From: Draconibacterium mangrovi_A
GTDB lineage: Bacteria; Bacteroidota; Bacteroidia; Bacteroidales; Prolixibacteraceae
Length of the DNA: 64,000 bases
Assembly (NCBI RefSeq): GCF_037646455.1
Contig: NZ_JBBIXN010000001.1
Span: 868,001 to 932,000 of the forward strand
Reading direction: 5' to 3'
This document shows positions 16,383 to 25,111 of the stretch, one piece after another. The first letter of the stretch is position 1. Each line of letters starts with the position of its first letter. The translations under genes were made by a program, and so were the position numbers. A model generated the notes under the pieces. The model searched no databases. It was given only the letters and a program-made list of their open reading frames with translations, and was not told where the DNA came from.

Positions 16383-17732
16383 ATGGTAAAAGGAAAAAGA
16401 AATCTAACTGAAGGGAACATTTTAAGACAACTTTCGCGACTTACCTGGCCCATGTTGCTGGGAATGATCGGGATGGTTATTTTTAATTTGGTTGATACCT
16501 ATTTTGTCGGGAAACTCGGAGTACACCAACTGGCCGCAATGAGTTTCAGTTTTCCGGTTGTAATGTTCCTTAATAGTCTTTCGCAAGGTGTTGGTATTGG
16601 AACCAGTTCCCTTGTCTCAAGAAACATTATTCATGCCAAGCGCAGTGAAGTAAAGATGATGGCCAGCCGGGCAATATTGCTCGGTGTGATCAACGTGCTG
16701 ATTTTTGTCGTCATCGGATTGCTAACCATTCGTCCATTATTTACTGCACTTGGCGCACAAGACGACGTACTTAATTATGTTTCCGACTACATGAGCATTT
16801 GGTACTTCGGAGCTCCATTTGTTGTTATTCCGATGATTGGAAACAATATTGTGCGTGCTACCGGCGATACTTTTACCCCGGGGATGATCATGCTGATTAG
16901 CGCTGTCACAAATATTATCCTCGATCCCCTGCTGATTTTTGGAATCGGTCCATTCCCTGAAATGGGGATTGCCGGAGCAGCACTTACCACTGTAATAGCA
17001 CGAGCTGTTGGACTGGTAGCCATTTTATTTATTTTGGTGAAACGTGAAAAGTTGCTCACGCTAAAGTTCGGACCGGTGAAACACATCGTAAAAACATGGA
17101 AAAATGTGCTTTACATTGCCGTTCCGGCTTCGCTCACCTTGTTAATCACACCCGTTTCCATCGGATTGATCACCAAAATCTTATCCCGCTTTGGGAAAGA
17201 AGCTGTTGCCGCTTTTGGTGTAGCTTCCCGGGTTGAAATGTTTGCCTTAATGACCATTATTGCTTTAGGATCGGTATTGATCATTTTTGTTGGTCAGAAT
17301 TTGAGCAAACAAAAATTTCAGCGAATATTTGAAGCATTAAAAGTTTCTTCACGTTTTTCAATAAGCTGGGGGATTTTGATCTTTCTGCTTTTGCTCCTCT
17401 TTGGACAGGCAGTTGCTTCGTTATTTACAAACGATACTCATGTGATTGAAATTACCAAAAGCTACTTCTATATCATCGGTGCAAGCTATGGCTTTCAGGG
17501 GCTTGTAATGCTAAGTACCTCAAGCTTTAACGGCGTTAACAAACCACTGCCTTCCGCCGTGTTTTCAGTTATCCGAATGATGATCTTGTATGTACCCTTA
17601 GCGTGGCTTGGGTCAAAATTACTGGGTATAAACGGTGTATTCTGGGCAGGATTCACGGCTAACACCAGTGTGGGAATTATGGCTTTTCTATTTCTGAAAA
17701 GAACAATCAGAAAACTGGATATCAAGCAGTAA
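16383..17732 (+). CDS. MATE-family multidrug/toxin efflux transporter
   Basis: A 449-residue inner-membrane protein with 12 predicted helices in two halves. Typical MATE signatures include LTWPMLLGMIGMVIFNLVDTYFVGKLG in the first helix, AAMSFSFPVVMFLNSLSQGVGIGTSSLVSR in the second, and the repeated PASLTLLITPVSIGLI start of the second half. These proteins export cationic drugs, dyes or metabolites in exchange for Na+ or H+. The gene starts 10 bases after the MarR gene and shares its operator-controlled promoter. Length is normal for the family; the substrate cannot be told from sequence. Confidence 0.9.
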   Translation: MVKGKRNLTEGNILRQLSRLTWPMLLGMIGMVIFNLVDTYFVGKLGVHQLAAMSFSFPVVMFLNSLSQGVGIGTSSLVSRNIIHAKRSEVKMMASRAILLGVINVLIFVVIGLLTIRPLFTALGAQDDVLNYVSDYMSIWYFGAPFVVIPMIGNNIVRATGDTFTPGMIMLISAVTNIILDPLLIFGIGPFPEMGIAGAALTTVIARAVGLVAILFILVKREKLLTLKFGPVKHIVKTWKNVLYIAVPASLTLLITPVSIGLITKILSRFGKEAVAAFGVASRVEMFALMTIIALGSVLIIFVGQNLSKQKFQRIFEALKVSSRFSISWGILIFLLLLLFGQAVASLFTNDTHVIEITKSYFYIIGASYGFQGLVMLSTSSFNGVNKPLPSAVFSVIRMMILYVPLAWLGSKLLGINGVFWAGFTANTSVGIMAFLFLKRTIRKLDIKQ

Positions 17733-17756
17733 ACTGTCGTAAGAAGCTGTTGAGAA

Positions 17757-18674
17757 CTAATTTTTATGCATGAGTTCGTAGAGAACACCTTCGCGCAAAG
17801 CAAAATCGGTTTGTACAATTTTTTTAATGCCGATAGTTTTAACAAGCGTCTCAATCAAAATCACCGCCGGAACGATCAGATCCAACCGAACATGATCCAT
17901 CCCTTTCATTTTTATTCGTTCTTCACGGGTCGATGTAATCAGTTTGTTATAGATCGTATAAAAATCATTCAGCTTTATTTCCTGGGTAGTTCGCTGTTTT
18001 TCGCCCGGCTCAACTCCGTCAATCATATCAGCAATGGTATCAAAAGCCCCCGAACAGCCAACCAGCATTTTTACCTCTTGTTCTTTACATCGTATAATTG
18101 TATTAACATGTTGTTCCGCAAAATACTTTTCCAATATTGCGATTTCATTCTTTTGAATCGGATCCGACAACTCAAATTGATTGATAATTCGAGCCATACC
18201 CGTTGGCTGACTTTCTTTCCAGAGTAAATCCTGATCTTTTGCCAGAATCAGTTCGTTACTACCGCCACCGATATCGAGAATCACTGCTGTGGTTTCAAGC
18301 TTTTTGAACGCAAGCAATACACCTTCAAAAATTAATTCGGCCTCTTTTTCACCTTTAACAACTTTTACCAACCAGCCACTTTCTTCTCCCAACTTTTCGA
18401 GGTATTCCACTTTATTGTCCGCCGAACGCACTGCGGAAGTAGCAATAACGCGAACCGCATCAACATTAAATTCTTTGATGATGTTTTTGTGCATTCGAAA
18501 AGAATCAATTGTACGCTCTGTTGCCGCCGGACTGATCTCGTTATCCCGAATTTTATCGTCACCCAGTTTCACCAGTTGCTTGCTTTGATGTAGGATTTTG
18601 AAGTCTTTATTGCTCATTTCAGCAACAAGGAGATTGCAGGTGTTGGTTCCCAGGTCGATAACAGCAATGCGCAT
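17757..18674 (-). CDS. Ppx/GppA family exopolyphosphatase
   Basis: A 305-residue protein starting at the ATG at 18674 (MRIAVIDLGTNTCNLLVAE), the conserved first phosphate-binding loop of the ASKHA fold; the open frame continues upstream but would run through the divergent queG promoter. The second loop VILDIGGGSNELILA, GSGAFDTIADM-like adenosine region and the Glu-bearing VRVIATSAVRSADN confirm the family. Members hydrolyse polyphosphate and, in some, the pentaphosphate of (p)ppGpp in the cytoplasm. It is the short single-domain type without the C-terminal HD domain. It is convergent with the MATE gene and divergent from queG, with only 40 bases between the start codons. Confidence 0.9.
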   Translation of the reverse strand: MRIAVIDLGTNTCNLLVAEMSNKDFKILHQSKQLVKLGDDKIRDNEISPAATERTIDSFRMHKNIIKEFNVDAVRVIATSAVRSADNKVEYLEKLGEESGWLVKVVKGEKEAELIFEGVLLAFKKLETTAVILDIGGGSNELILAKDQDLLWKESQPTGMARIINQFELSDPIQKNEIAILEKYFAEQHVNTIIRCKEQEVKMLVGCSGAFDTIADMIDGVEPGEKQRTTQEIKLNDFYTIYNKLITSTREERIKMKGMDHVRLDLIVPAVILIETLVKTIGIKKIVQTDFALREGVLYELMHKN

Positions 18675-18700
18675 AAATGCGAAGATTGAAAGTTTATTTT

Positions 18701-18708
18701 TAAATTTG
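18701..18708 (+). promoter_or_regulatory. -7 promoter box TAAATTTG of queG
   Basis: A perfect TAnnTTTG box ends 6 bases before the queG ATG at 18715, implying a leaderless or nearly leaderless transcript. No well-spaced -33 TTTG is visible. Confidence 0.5.
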
Positions 18709-18714
18709 AGTTGG

Positions 18715-19656
18715 ATGATACCAAAACAAATATCCGATATAATAAAAGGAAAAGCAAATGAATTAGGATTGCTGGATTGTGCCATCTTGCCAGTTGAGTT
18801 TTTAACTGAAGACAAATCCCGTCTGGATGACTGGCTGGCTAATGACATGCATGGCGAAATGGGCTACATGGCTCGAAACCGCGATAAGCGCCTTAATCCG
18901 GAATTGCTGATTGAAAATGCAAAAAGCATCATCGTTGTGCTTCAAAATTATTATCCCGATCATACTCAGGAAGACAATTCTGCACCGGTATTATCGAAAT
19001 ATGCTTATGGTACTGATTATCACTTTGTATTTAAGGACAAACTTAAACAGCTCTTACAATTTATAAACGATGAAATTGCTCCCTGTTCGGGACGCCCGTT
19101 TGTGGATTCCGCACCGGTACTCGAACGTGCCTGGGCCAGAAAAGCAGGATTAGGCTGGATAGGCAAAAGCAGCAACCTGATCTCGCTCGAACATGGCAGT
19201 TTCTTTTTTATCGGTGAACTAATCGTGGATATTGAATTGCCTTACGACAAACCAAAGCCGGTAACCGACCACTGCGGGCGCTGCACCAAATGTATTGACG
19301 CCTGCCCAACCAAAGCGATTGTGGCCGACCGTGTGGTGGATGCACGAAAATGCATTTCGTACCAAACTATTGAAGTGAAAGGCGAACTGGATGAATCGTT
19401 AAAAGCACATTTTGAAAACCGCGTTTTTGGCTGTGATATTTGCCAGGATGTGTGTCCCTGGAACCTGAAATCGGAGCCACACAAGGAGCCGGGATTTGAA
19501 GCTCATCCCAAACTCCTTCAACTAAAAAAAGAAGAATGGCAAAATATGGAGCGCCCCCTTTTTAATGAACTATTCAGAAAATCTGCAGTCAAACGAGCCG
19601 GATTTAAAGGACTGCAACGAAACCTGAAATTTTTAGCGTCAAACAAGGAAGAATAA
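18715..19656 (+). CDS. queG: Epoxyqueuosine reductase QueG
   Basis: A 313-residue enzyme that converts epoxyqueuosine to queuosine in the wobble position of tRNA, the last step of queuosine synthesis, using cobalamin and two 4Fe-4S clusters. Visible signatures are HGEMGYMARN, the catalytic-region PFVDSAPVLERAWARKAGLGWIGKS, and the ferredoxin motifs CGRCTKCIDACPTKAI and CDICQDVCPWN. The start at 18715 gives the usual family length and the usual opening helix; the in-frame ATG at 18598 would run into the divergent ppx gene. It is in a single-gene unit here, with no other queuosine gene near. Confidence 0.93.
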   Translation: MIPKQISDIIKGKANELGLLDCAILPVEFLTEDKSRLDDWLANDMHGEMGYMARNRDKRLNPELLIENAKSIIVVLQNYYPDHTQEDNSAPVLSKYAYGTDYHFVFKDKLKQLLQFINDEIAPCSGRPFVDSAPVLERAWARKAGLGWIGKSSNLISLEHGSFFFIGELIVDIELPYDKPKPVTDHCGRCTKCIDACPTKAIVADRVVDARKCISYQTIEVKGELDESLKAHFENRVFGCDICQDVCPWNLKSEPHKEPGFEAHPKLLQLKKEEWQNMERPLFNELFRKSAVKRAGFKGLQRNLKFLASNKEE

Positions 19657-19683
19657 ATACTGAATGTTCAGGTAATTTATCAC

Positions 19684-19691
19684 TAACTTCG
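19684..19691 (+). promoter_or_regulatory. Possible -7 box TAACTTCG upstream of sulfatase
   Basis: TAACTTCG differs from TAnnTTTG at one base and lies 22 bases before the sulfatase ATG. Weak evidence by itself. Confidence 0.35.
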
Positions 19692-19713
19692 AAAACCAAC
19701 TAAAACCAACAAA

Positions 19714-21174
19714 ATGAAAAAGCTCATCGCCGTTTTTCTTATTCTTTTTGCAAGCATTTCCTGCTCAAATAAATCCAATGAAGAAAATACAGAAAAGCTA
19801 CCCAACATCGTACTCGTTTTTATCGATGATATGGGATATGGTGATGCGGGTTGTTACGGAGCTACGGGATACACTACACCCAACCTCGATAAACTGGCAG
19901 CAGAGGGAATGCGTTTTACCAACTTTTATTCAGCTCAACCGGTTTGCAGTGCTTCGCGTGCAGGTTTACTTACAGGTTGCTACCCCAACCGGATCGGATT
20001 TTCTGGAGCTCTTTTTCCAGATAGTGAAGTAGGCATCAATCCCAAAGAAACTACCATTGCCGAAATGCTAAAAACCAAAGGCTATGCAACAGGTATTTTC
20101 GGAAAGTGGCATCTTGGTCATCTGCAGAAATTCCTCCCACTTCAACATGGTTTTGATGAATACTTTGGACTGCCTTACTCCAACGATATGTGGCCAATCG
20201 ACGTTGATGGTAACAGAAAAACAGGAGAAAGATGGGACACTTATCCTGACCTTCCTTTAATAGAAGGTAATGAAACCATAGAGTTAATCACTACTCTCGC
20301 CGGACAAAATCAACTTACTACCCGTTATACCGAAAAAGCGGTGGACTATATCAATCGACATGCCGACCAACCATTTTTCCTGTACATGCCACATTCCATG
20401 GGACATATCCCCTTAGGCGTATCCGATAAATTCCGCGGAAAAAGCGAACAGGGCATGTATGGTGATGTAATGATGGAAATTGACTGGAGTGTAGGCGAAA
20501 TTGGAAAGGCGCTGGAAACAAACCACATTGCAGATAATACGATTTTTATTTTTACTACTGATAATGGCCCCTGGCTGAATTATGGGAACCACGCCGGTTC
20601 GGCAGGTGGATTGCGTGAAGGGAAAACAACCAGCTGGGAAGGTGGTCAGCGCGTTCCATTTATTATAAAATGGCCCGAAAGAACACCCGAAGGTACCATA
20701 TGCAACAAACTGGCATGCGCGATTGATCTGTTGCCGAGTTTTGCAGAAATTACAAGCGCTCCGCTACCGGAACTTCAGATTGACGGAACCAGTGTAGTTG
20801 AACTCTGGAAAGGAAATACCGAAGCAGAACCACGCGAAACCATTTTGTTTTACTACGGAAAAAATAACCTGAACGGAGTTCGAAAAGGCAACTGGAAACT
20901 CGTGTTGCCTCACACCTGGATGTCGTACGATACCCAACCGGGGAAGGATGGTCACGGAGGTCGGCGGATACCTATGAAAGTTGAACAGCCTGAATTGTAC
21001 AATATGATGCGCGATCCCGGCGAACAATACAACGTAATTGATTACTACCCTGAAAAAGCTGCCGAACTGATGAAAGTTGCAGAGGCAGCCCGCACCGAAT
21101 TGGGTGATCTGAACATTGGCCTGGCGAAAGGTTCCGGAACCCGGGAAATAGGGAAATACATTAAAACGGAGTAA
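19714..21174 (+). CDS. Type I (formylglycine) sulfatase lipoprotein
   Basis: A 486-residue S1-family sulfatase with a lipoprotein signal (lipobox Cys17 in LFASISCS). The active-site motif is C78-S-A-S-R82 followed by AGLLTG; Cys78 would be turned into formylglycine by a maturase not seen in this window. Metal-site residues are in IVLVFIDDMGYGD and IFIFTTDNGPWLN, and GKWHLGH is the usual catalytic Lys/His segment. It removes sulfate esters from a glycan at the cell surface or periplasm. It is convergent with the large GH2 gene, sharing 14 bases at the 3' ends, which suggests both act on the same sulfated polysaccharide. The exact S1 subfamily is not assigned. Confidence 0.9.
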   Translation: MKKLIAVFLILFASISCSNKSNEENTEKLPNIVLVFIDDMGYGDAGCYGATGYTTPNLDKLAAEGMRFTNFYSAQPVCSASRAGLLTGCYPNRIGFSGALFPDSEVGINPKETTIAEMLKTKGYATGIFGKWHLGHLQKFLPLQHGFDEYFGLPYSNDMWPIDVDGNRKTGERWDTYPDLPLIEGNETIELITTLAGQNQLTTRYTEKAVDYINRHADQPFFLYMPHSMGHIPLGVSDKFRGKSEQGMYGDVMMEIDWSVGEIGKALETNHIADNTIFIFTTDNGPWLNYGNHAGSAGGLREGKTTSWEGGQRVPFIIKWPERTPEGTICNKLACAIDLLPSFAEITSAPLPELQIDGTSVVELWKGNTEAEPRETILFYYGKNNLNGVRKGNWKLVLPHTWMSYDTQPGKDGHGGRRIPMKVEQPELYNMMRDPGEQYNVIDYYPEKAAELMKVAEAARTELGDLNIGLAKGSGTREIGKYIKTE

Positions 21175-24100
21175 TCGATATTTTGAACGTCCTGATACCT
21201 GGCCGAACACGGTATCTCTGTAGTTGACGAATTGCGGTACCACCAACTCCTGACACTTCGTAATCTACATTCAAAATTGTATTTGGTGCTTCCTGCAACT
21301 GGTAGGTGTACATGGCCCGCGATAGGTTATCGGTGCTATATTTATGCAAGCTGAAATTCAGCAGATCGTCACCTTTTATTAGTAGTCCTTTACCCTCATC
21401 GTTTTGAACCTGTAACCAACGCATATCGCAGCGGTTACCGTATTCCTGCGGGATAATGTAGGGTACATACATCGAATCGACTGTTGAATGGTAGCGGCTT
21501 ACTTTTGCTCCGGTTTTTCTGTCCGGGTAATTTTCGAAAGGTCCGCGACCATAATATTCAACCGTATTGAACGATTTAGGCAATTCAAACTGAAGCCCAA
21601 GTTTCTGCAACATATCGGGCATCGGCCCATTTGGAATGATCTCCTGCTCCAACTCAATCTTCCCGTCAGCAGAAAATGTCCATGTTTCATTTCGTTCGAA
21701 TGCTGAAAAGTAACCCAACCAGCTAAACCGGCGATTGGGAGACAGCGACGAATTGGAAAATACTTTCATACTAACTTTTACTTCATCTTCTTTTAGCTGA
21801 ATCACTTCCACTTCATCAACCTGTGTTTTCAGATCGCGCATTCCCAGCGTCCGTAACTGGTTAACGATGCTTCGTCCGTAACCCGGTGTCCGGTAACTCT
21901 GGCTGAACATGATATTTCCCCATGGATCAATATCGTTGGCGGTTGGTGCCCGCCAAACATTGAAAACCGGACCGCTTTTCAAATATTCAGTTCCCTTGAA
22001 TTGCAGCGATGTCAGTTCTCCCGTATTCTTGTTTAGCACATATCGAAAGTTTGTTCCTGAAACGATTAATTGATTTTCATCTTCTGAATAATTTACTTCC
22101 TTATCATCCTCAACATCTTCCACAAAAAATAAATCGGTTGGAACTTTGAACTGTTCCCAGGCAATCTCGTGTCCTTTTAGTGCCCAATCCTTATCTTCCT
22201 TCAGCATAAAACCGACGGTCATTATTGCTTCCTGCCGTGAATCGATGCGCAAACGACGGTAATCGATTGAAATTTCGGTAGTATCGCCGGGTGCCAGATC
22301 GCATTCAAAAAGACCATCTTGCGAAGGTTTTCCATCCACTTCAATTCCCCAAAATCCATCAAAGACTTTCAGATTTTTAAAATGGTGACGATTTATGATT
22401 TTGAATCTTCCATTTTCGATATCTATCGCTTCAATTTTTACCGGCTGCCCCGATTTTTTGATCTGATGAATTTCGGGCTGTACACTCCGATCGGGCCAAA
22501 TAATGCCATAAGTTCGTCCTCCCAAACCAACCGAATAAAAACTGCCGACAATGGTATCCTTTTCAAAATCGAGGTTCAAAACGGCACCGTCGCTTGAGGT
22601 TTCAAGCACATCGATATTCATGGCTTTTGGAATGATTTTCACCTCGTCGATCACCATTTTTGATAGCCTGCCTGAATACTCGCCCTGATCCTGTGATTCG
22701 GCCTCGCGACCTATGCAAAGCGGGAATGGAGTTGAACTAATATTTCCATTGAAATTTGTTGTTGCCACCCGCTTATTATCGATATAAAGTTGAAGACTGC
22801 TGCCATTGTAAATTCCTGCAATGTGGTGCCACTTGCCGTAAAAATCGTCGCCTACTTTTGCTTTAGCCGAAACTCGTTTCCCGCTGTTGATGTAGAACTC
22901 CAATGTTTGGGCATCTTCCATCCTGATTCCATAGCCATGCCAGCCTTTTGCCAGAAAAGTATTGGGTTGTGGTATTTCGAATGGTTTCACCCAAAACGAA
23001 ATAGTAAGCTGATTCCCTCTAATATCGAGGCTCGGATCGCGGTAAAACTCCACCCAGTCGTCGTGCCCTGAGAATTCCAATCCCCAACCATTTTTGCCTT
23101 CCTGAAAAACCGGTCGTCCCATAATTTGCCCATCGTTATTAGCTTCCGACAGATCTGGAACGATCCAATGTGGCGTTTCAATTCCCGGGCTGATCCAGTC
23201 CCAGATCGCACCGCCGGTCAGTCGCGGATATTTCCAGATGTACTCCCAGTATTCATCCATACCACCAAGTCCGTTCCCGGTCGCTGCCAGGTACTCGTCC
23301 ATAAACGAAGCCCGCCGGTCATTCTCAGGCAGTTCTTTCCCTTCAGCAAGATTTTTATAATCCATCGGTGTCCAGTAACGCGGCCCTACGATATCTTCAA
23401 ACGGAATATAAAACGTATTTCCGCCATACATCCAGGCCGGGCGACTCGGATCAATTTCCTTTCCTGTTTTAATCACCTCATGAACGTTTGGCCCGCTGCC
23501 TGATTCATTTCCGGCACTCCAAACGATTACTGCCGGGTGATTGCGGTCGCGATAGACCAGTTTTCTTGAACGATCGCGATACATCTCGGTCCACGCGGGA
23601 TCTTCCGAGAGTTGTAGATTACTGTGCGCCTCATCCCCCACTTCCGAAAAAATGTACATCCCCAGTTCATCCGCCATGCTGAGATATTCAGGTGTTGGCG
23701 GGTAATGACAGGTTCGAACGCAGTTAATATTATTCTGCTTCATCAGAACAAGGTCGGTTTGCAAAGTTTTTAACGGCACCGCCTGCCCATGCTTCGGATC
23801 GTGCATGTGACTGTTTACACCGTTCAACTTTACCGGCACCCCATTCACCGTGAGAATATCGTCAATGTATTCAACTTCTCGAAAACCGATTTTTTGCGTG
23901 AAAGCTTCAAGGGTGTTTCCGTTTTCATCTTTTAAAACAACCAGAATCGTAAACAGATTTGGAAATTCTGCCGACCACTTTGGCGGATCATCAACGAGTG
24001 TTGACAAAACAATTTTCTGATCGGATAAGGAATCTACAGTTACCGCCTTCTGCTGCACCCCTTCCTGCAATATCGATCTTCCTTCCTCATCAAAAACATC

Positions 24101-24943
24101 CATTCCCACAACTACTTTAACCGAGTCTGGTCTCACATTTTTTAAGTCCAGTTGAAGATTTAGGACGGCATCTTTATACTCATCATCTAAATCGGTAGTT
24201 ACATAATGATCGTGAATATAGGTAAGAGGCTGAGCGTAAAGTTTGACATCGCGGTAAATACCCGACAAACGCCACATATCTTGATTTTCGAGGTAAGAGC
24301 CATCACTAAAACGCAGTACTTCCACTGAAATATCGTTTTCTCCCCGATCGAGAAAAGGAGTAATGTTGTATTCGGCAGGCTCAAAACCACCCTGATTGTA
24401 GCCTACTCTTTTGCCGTTAATCCAAACATAGGATGCTGATTTCACACCTTCGAAACGCAGTATTACCTGCTTGTCTTCCCATGCACGCAGCAGTTCAAAT
24501 TTGCGTTTGTAACAGCCCACCGGATTGTAATAATCCGGAATATTGGGTGGATCGCTTTCAAATGTCAGGGCCACATTCCGAAATTTTGGATGTCCGTATC
24601 CTTCCATTTGCCAATTCGACGGCACCATAATTTCATCCCAGTCTTTTGTTTTGAAATCAGGCTCCCAAAAACCGTCAGGAACCTGGTCGGGAGTTTCCAC
24701 CCAAAGGAAATTCCATTTCCCGTTGAGCAGCTGAAAATTCTCGCACTTTTTTGGCAGATTCTGTATGGCTCTTTCTGCTGAATTATACGGCATATGAAAA
24801 GCATGCGGGGCATTCTGTCCCTTTTCAAAAACGGCCGGATTTTGCCAGTCATCAGGAAGAAATTCTATTTCCTGGGCAGATATGTATGAACAAAAAAACA
24901 GGCTAAGCAAAATTGGAAGTAATGGTTTCATAGTTTTCGACAT
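21161..24943 (-). CDS. GH2 beta-galactosidase-like enzyme with an inserted LamG domain
   Basis: A 1260-residue exported enzyme (signal peptide ending CSYISAQ). Order of domains: sugar-binding jelly roll (~70-230), Ig-like domain (~240-355), TIM barrel (~357-600) with acid/base Glu480 in WSAGNES and nucleophile Glu550 in FMDEYLAATGN, then a LamG/concanavalin-like insert at ~605-795 (WGLEFSGHDDWVEF, ISFWVKP, WHHIAGIYNGSSLQLYID, GRLSKMVIDEVKI), a further Ig-like domain and the beta-galactosidase small-chain domain (~960-1255, FNVWRAPTANDID). The core is that of LacZ-type beta-galactosidases; the insert probably adds substrate binding. Neighbouring sulfatases point to a sulfated galactose-containing glycan. 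An alternative start is Met5; the 3' end overlaps the convergent sulfatase by 14 bases. Confidence 0.9.
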   Translation of the reverse strand: MSKTMKPLLPILLSLFFCSYISAQEIEFLPDDWQNPAVFEKGQNAPHAFHMPYNSAERAIQNLPKKCENFQLLNGKWNFLWVETPDQVPDGFWEPDFKTKDWDEIMVPSNWQMEGYGHPKFRNVALTFESDPPNIPDYYNPVGCYKRKFELLRAWEDKQVILRFEGVKSASYVWINGKRVGYNQGGFEPAEYNITPFLDRGENDISVEVLRFSDGSYLENQDMWRLSGIYRDVKLYAQPLTYIHDHYVTTDLDDEYKDAVLNLQLDLKNVRPDSVKVVVGMDVFDEEGRSILQEGVQQKAVTVDSLSDQKIVLSTLVDDPPKWSAEFPNLFTILVVLKDENGNTLEAFTQKIGFREVEYIDDILTVNGVPVKLNGVNSHMHDPKHGQAVPLKTLQTDLVLMKQNNINCVRTCHYPPTPEYLSMADELGMYIFSEVGDEAHSNLQLSEDPAWTEMYRDRSRKLVYRDRNHPAVIVWSAGNESGSGPNVHEVIKTGKEIDPSRPAWMYGGNTFYIPFEDIVGPRYWTPMDYKNLAEGKELPENDRRASFMDEYLAATGNGLGGMDEYWEYIWKYPRLTGGAIWDWISPGIETPHWIVPDLSEANNDGQIMGRPVFQEGKNGWGLEFSGHDDWVEFYRDPSLDIRGNQLTISFWVKPFEIPQPNTFLAKGWHGYGIRMEDAQTLEFYINSGKRVSAKAKVGDDFYGKWHHIAGIYNGSSLQLYIDNKRVATTNFNGNISSTPFPLCIGREAESQDQGEYSGRLSKMVIDEVKIIPKAMNIDVLETSSDGAVLNLDFEKDTIVGSFYSVGLGGRTYGIIWPDRSVQPEIHQIKKSGQPVKIEAIDIENGRFKIINRHHFKNLKVFDGFWGIEVDGKPSQDGLFECDLAPGDTTEISIDYRRLRIDSRQEAIMTVGFMLKEDKDWALKGHEIAWEQFKVPTDLFFVEDVEDDKEVNYSEDENQLIVSGTNFRYVLNKNTGELTSLQFKGTEYLKSGPVFNVWRAPTANDIDPWGNIMFSQSYRTPGYGRSIVNQLRTLGMRDLKTQVDEVEVIQLKEDEVKVSMKVFSNSSLSPNRRFSWLGYFSAFERNETWTFSADGKIELEQEIIPNGPMPDMLQKLGLQFELPKSFNTVEYYGRGPFENYPDRKTGAKVSRYHSTVDSMYVPYIIPQEYGNRCDMRWLQVQNDEGKGLLIKGDDLLNFSLHKYSTDNLSRAMYTYQLQEAPNTILNVDYEVSGVGGTAIRQLQRYRVRPGIRTFKISITPF

Positions 24944-24977
24944 AAATTTTTATTTCCTGAAAAACAGTCGACGTTTA

Positions 24978-25009
24978 CAAATTTATCAAATGCAAACAGA
25001 CCACAACAA
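24978..25009 (-). promoter_or_regulatory. Promoter of the GH2 gene
   Basis: On the minus strand a TAAATTTG box (24978-24985) lies about 35 bases before the GH2 start, with TTGTTG repeats at 25004-25009 spaced 18-21 bases upstream. It fits the Bacteroidota promoter pattern. Confidence 0.5.
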
Positions 25010-25111
25010 CAAATTCAGCAATTTACACCAAGACTTACCAAACTTCGCTTGTTAAAAATTCCGATTTTGTGGAATCACTATTATCTTTATCGGAAACAAA
25101 TACCTAAATCA

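Noticed and set aside
17757..18848. Longer 363-residue version of the Ppx/GppA protein
   Set aside because: The extra N-terminal part would run through the divergent queG promoter and start; the conserved phosphate-binding loop begins at the ATG at 18674.
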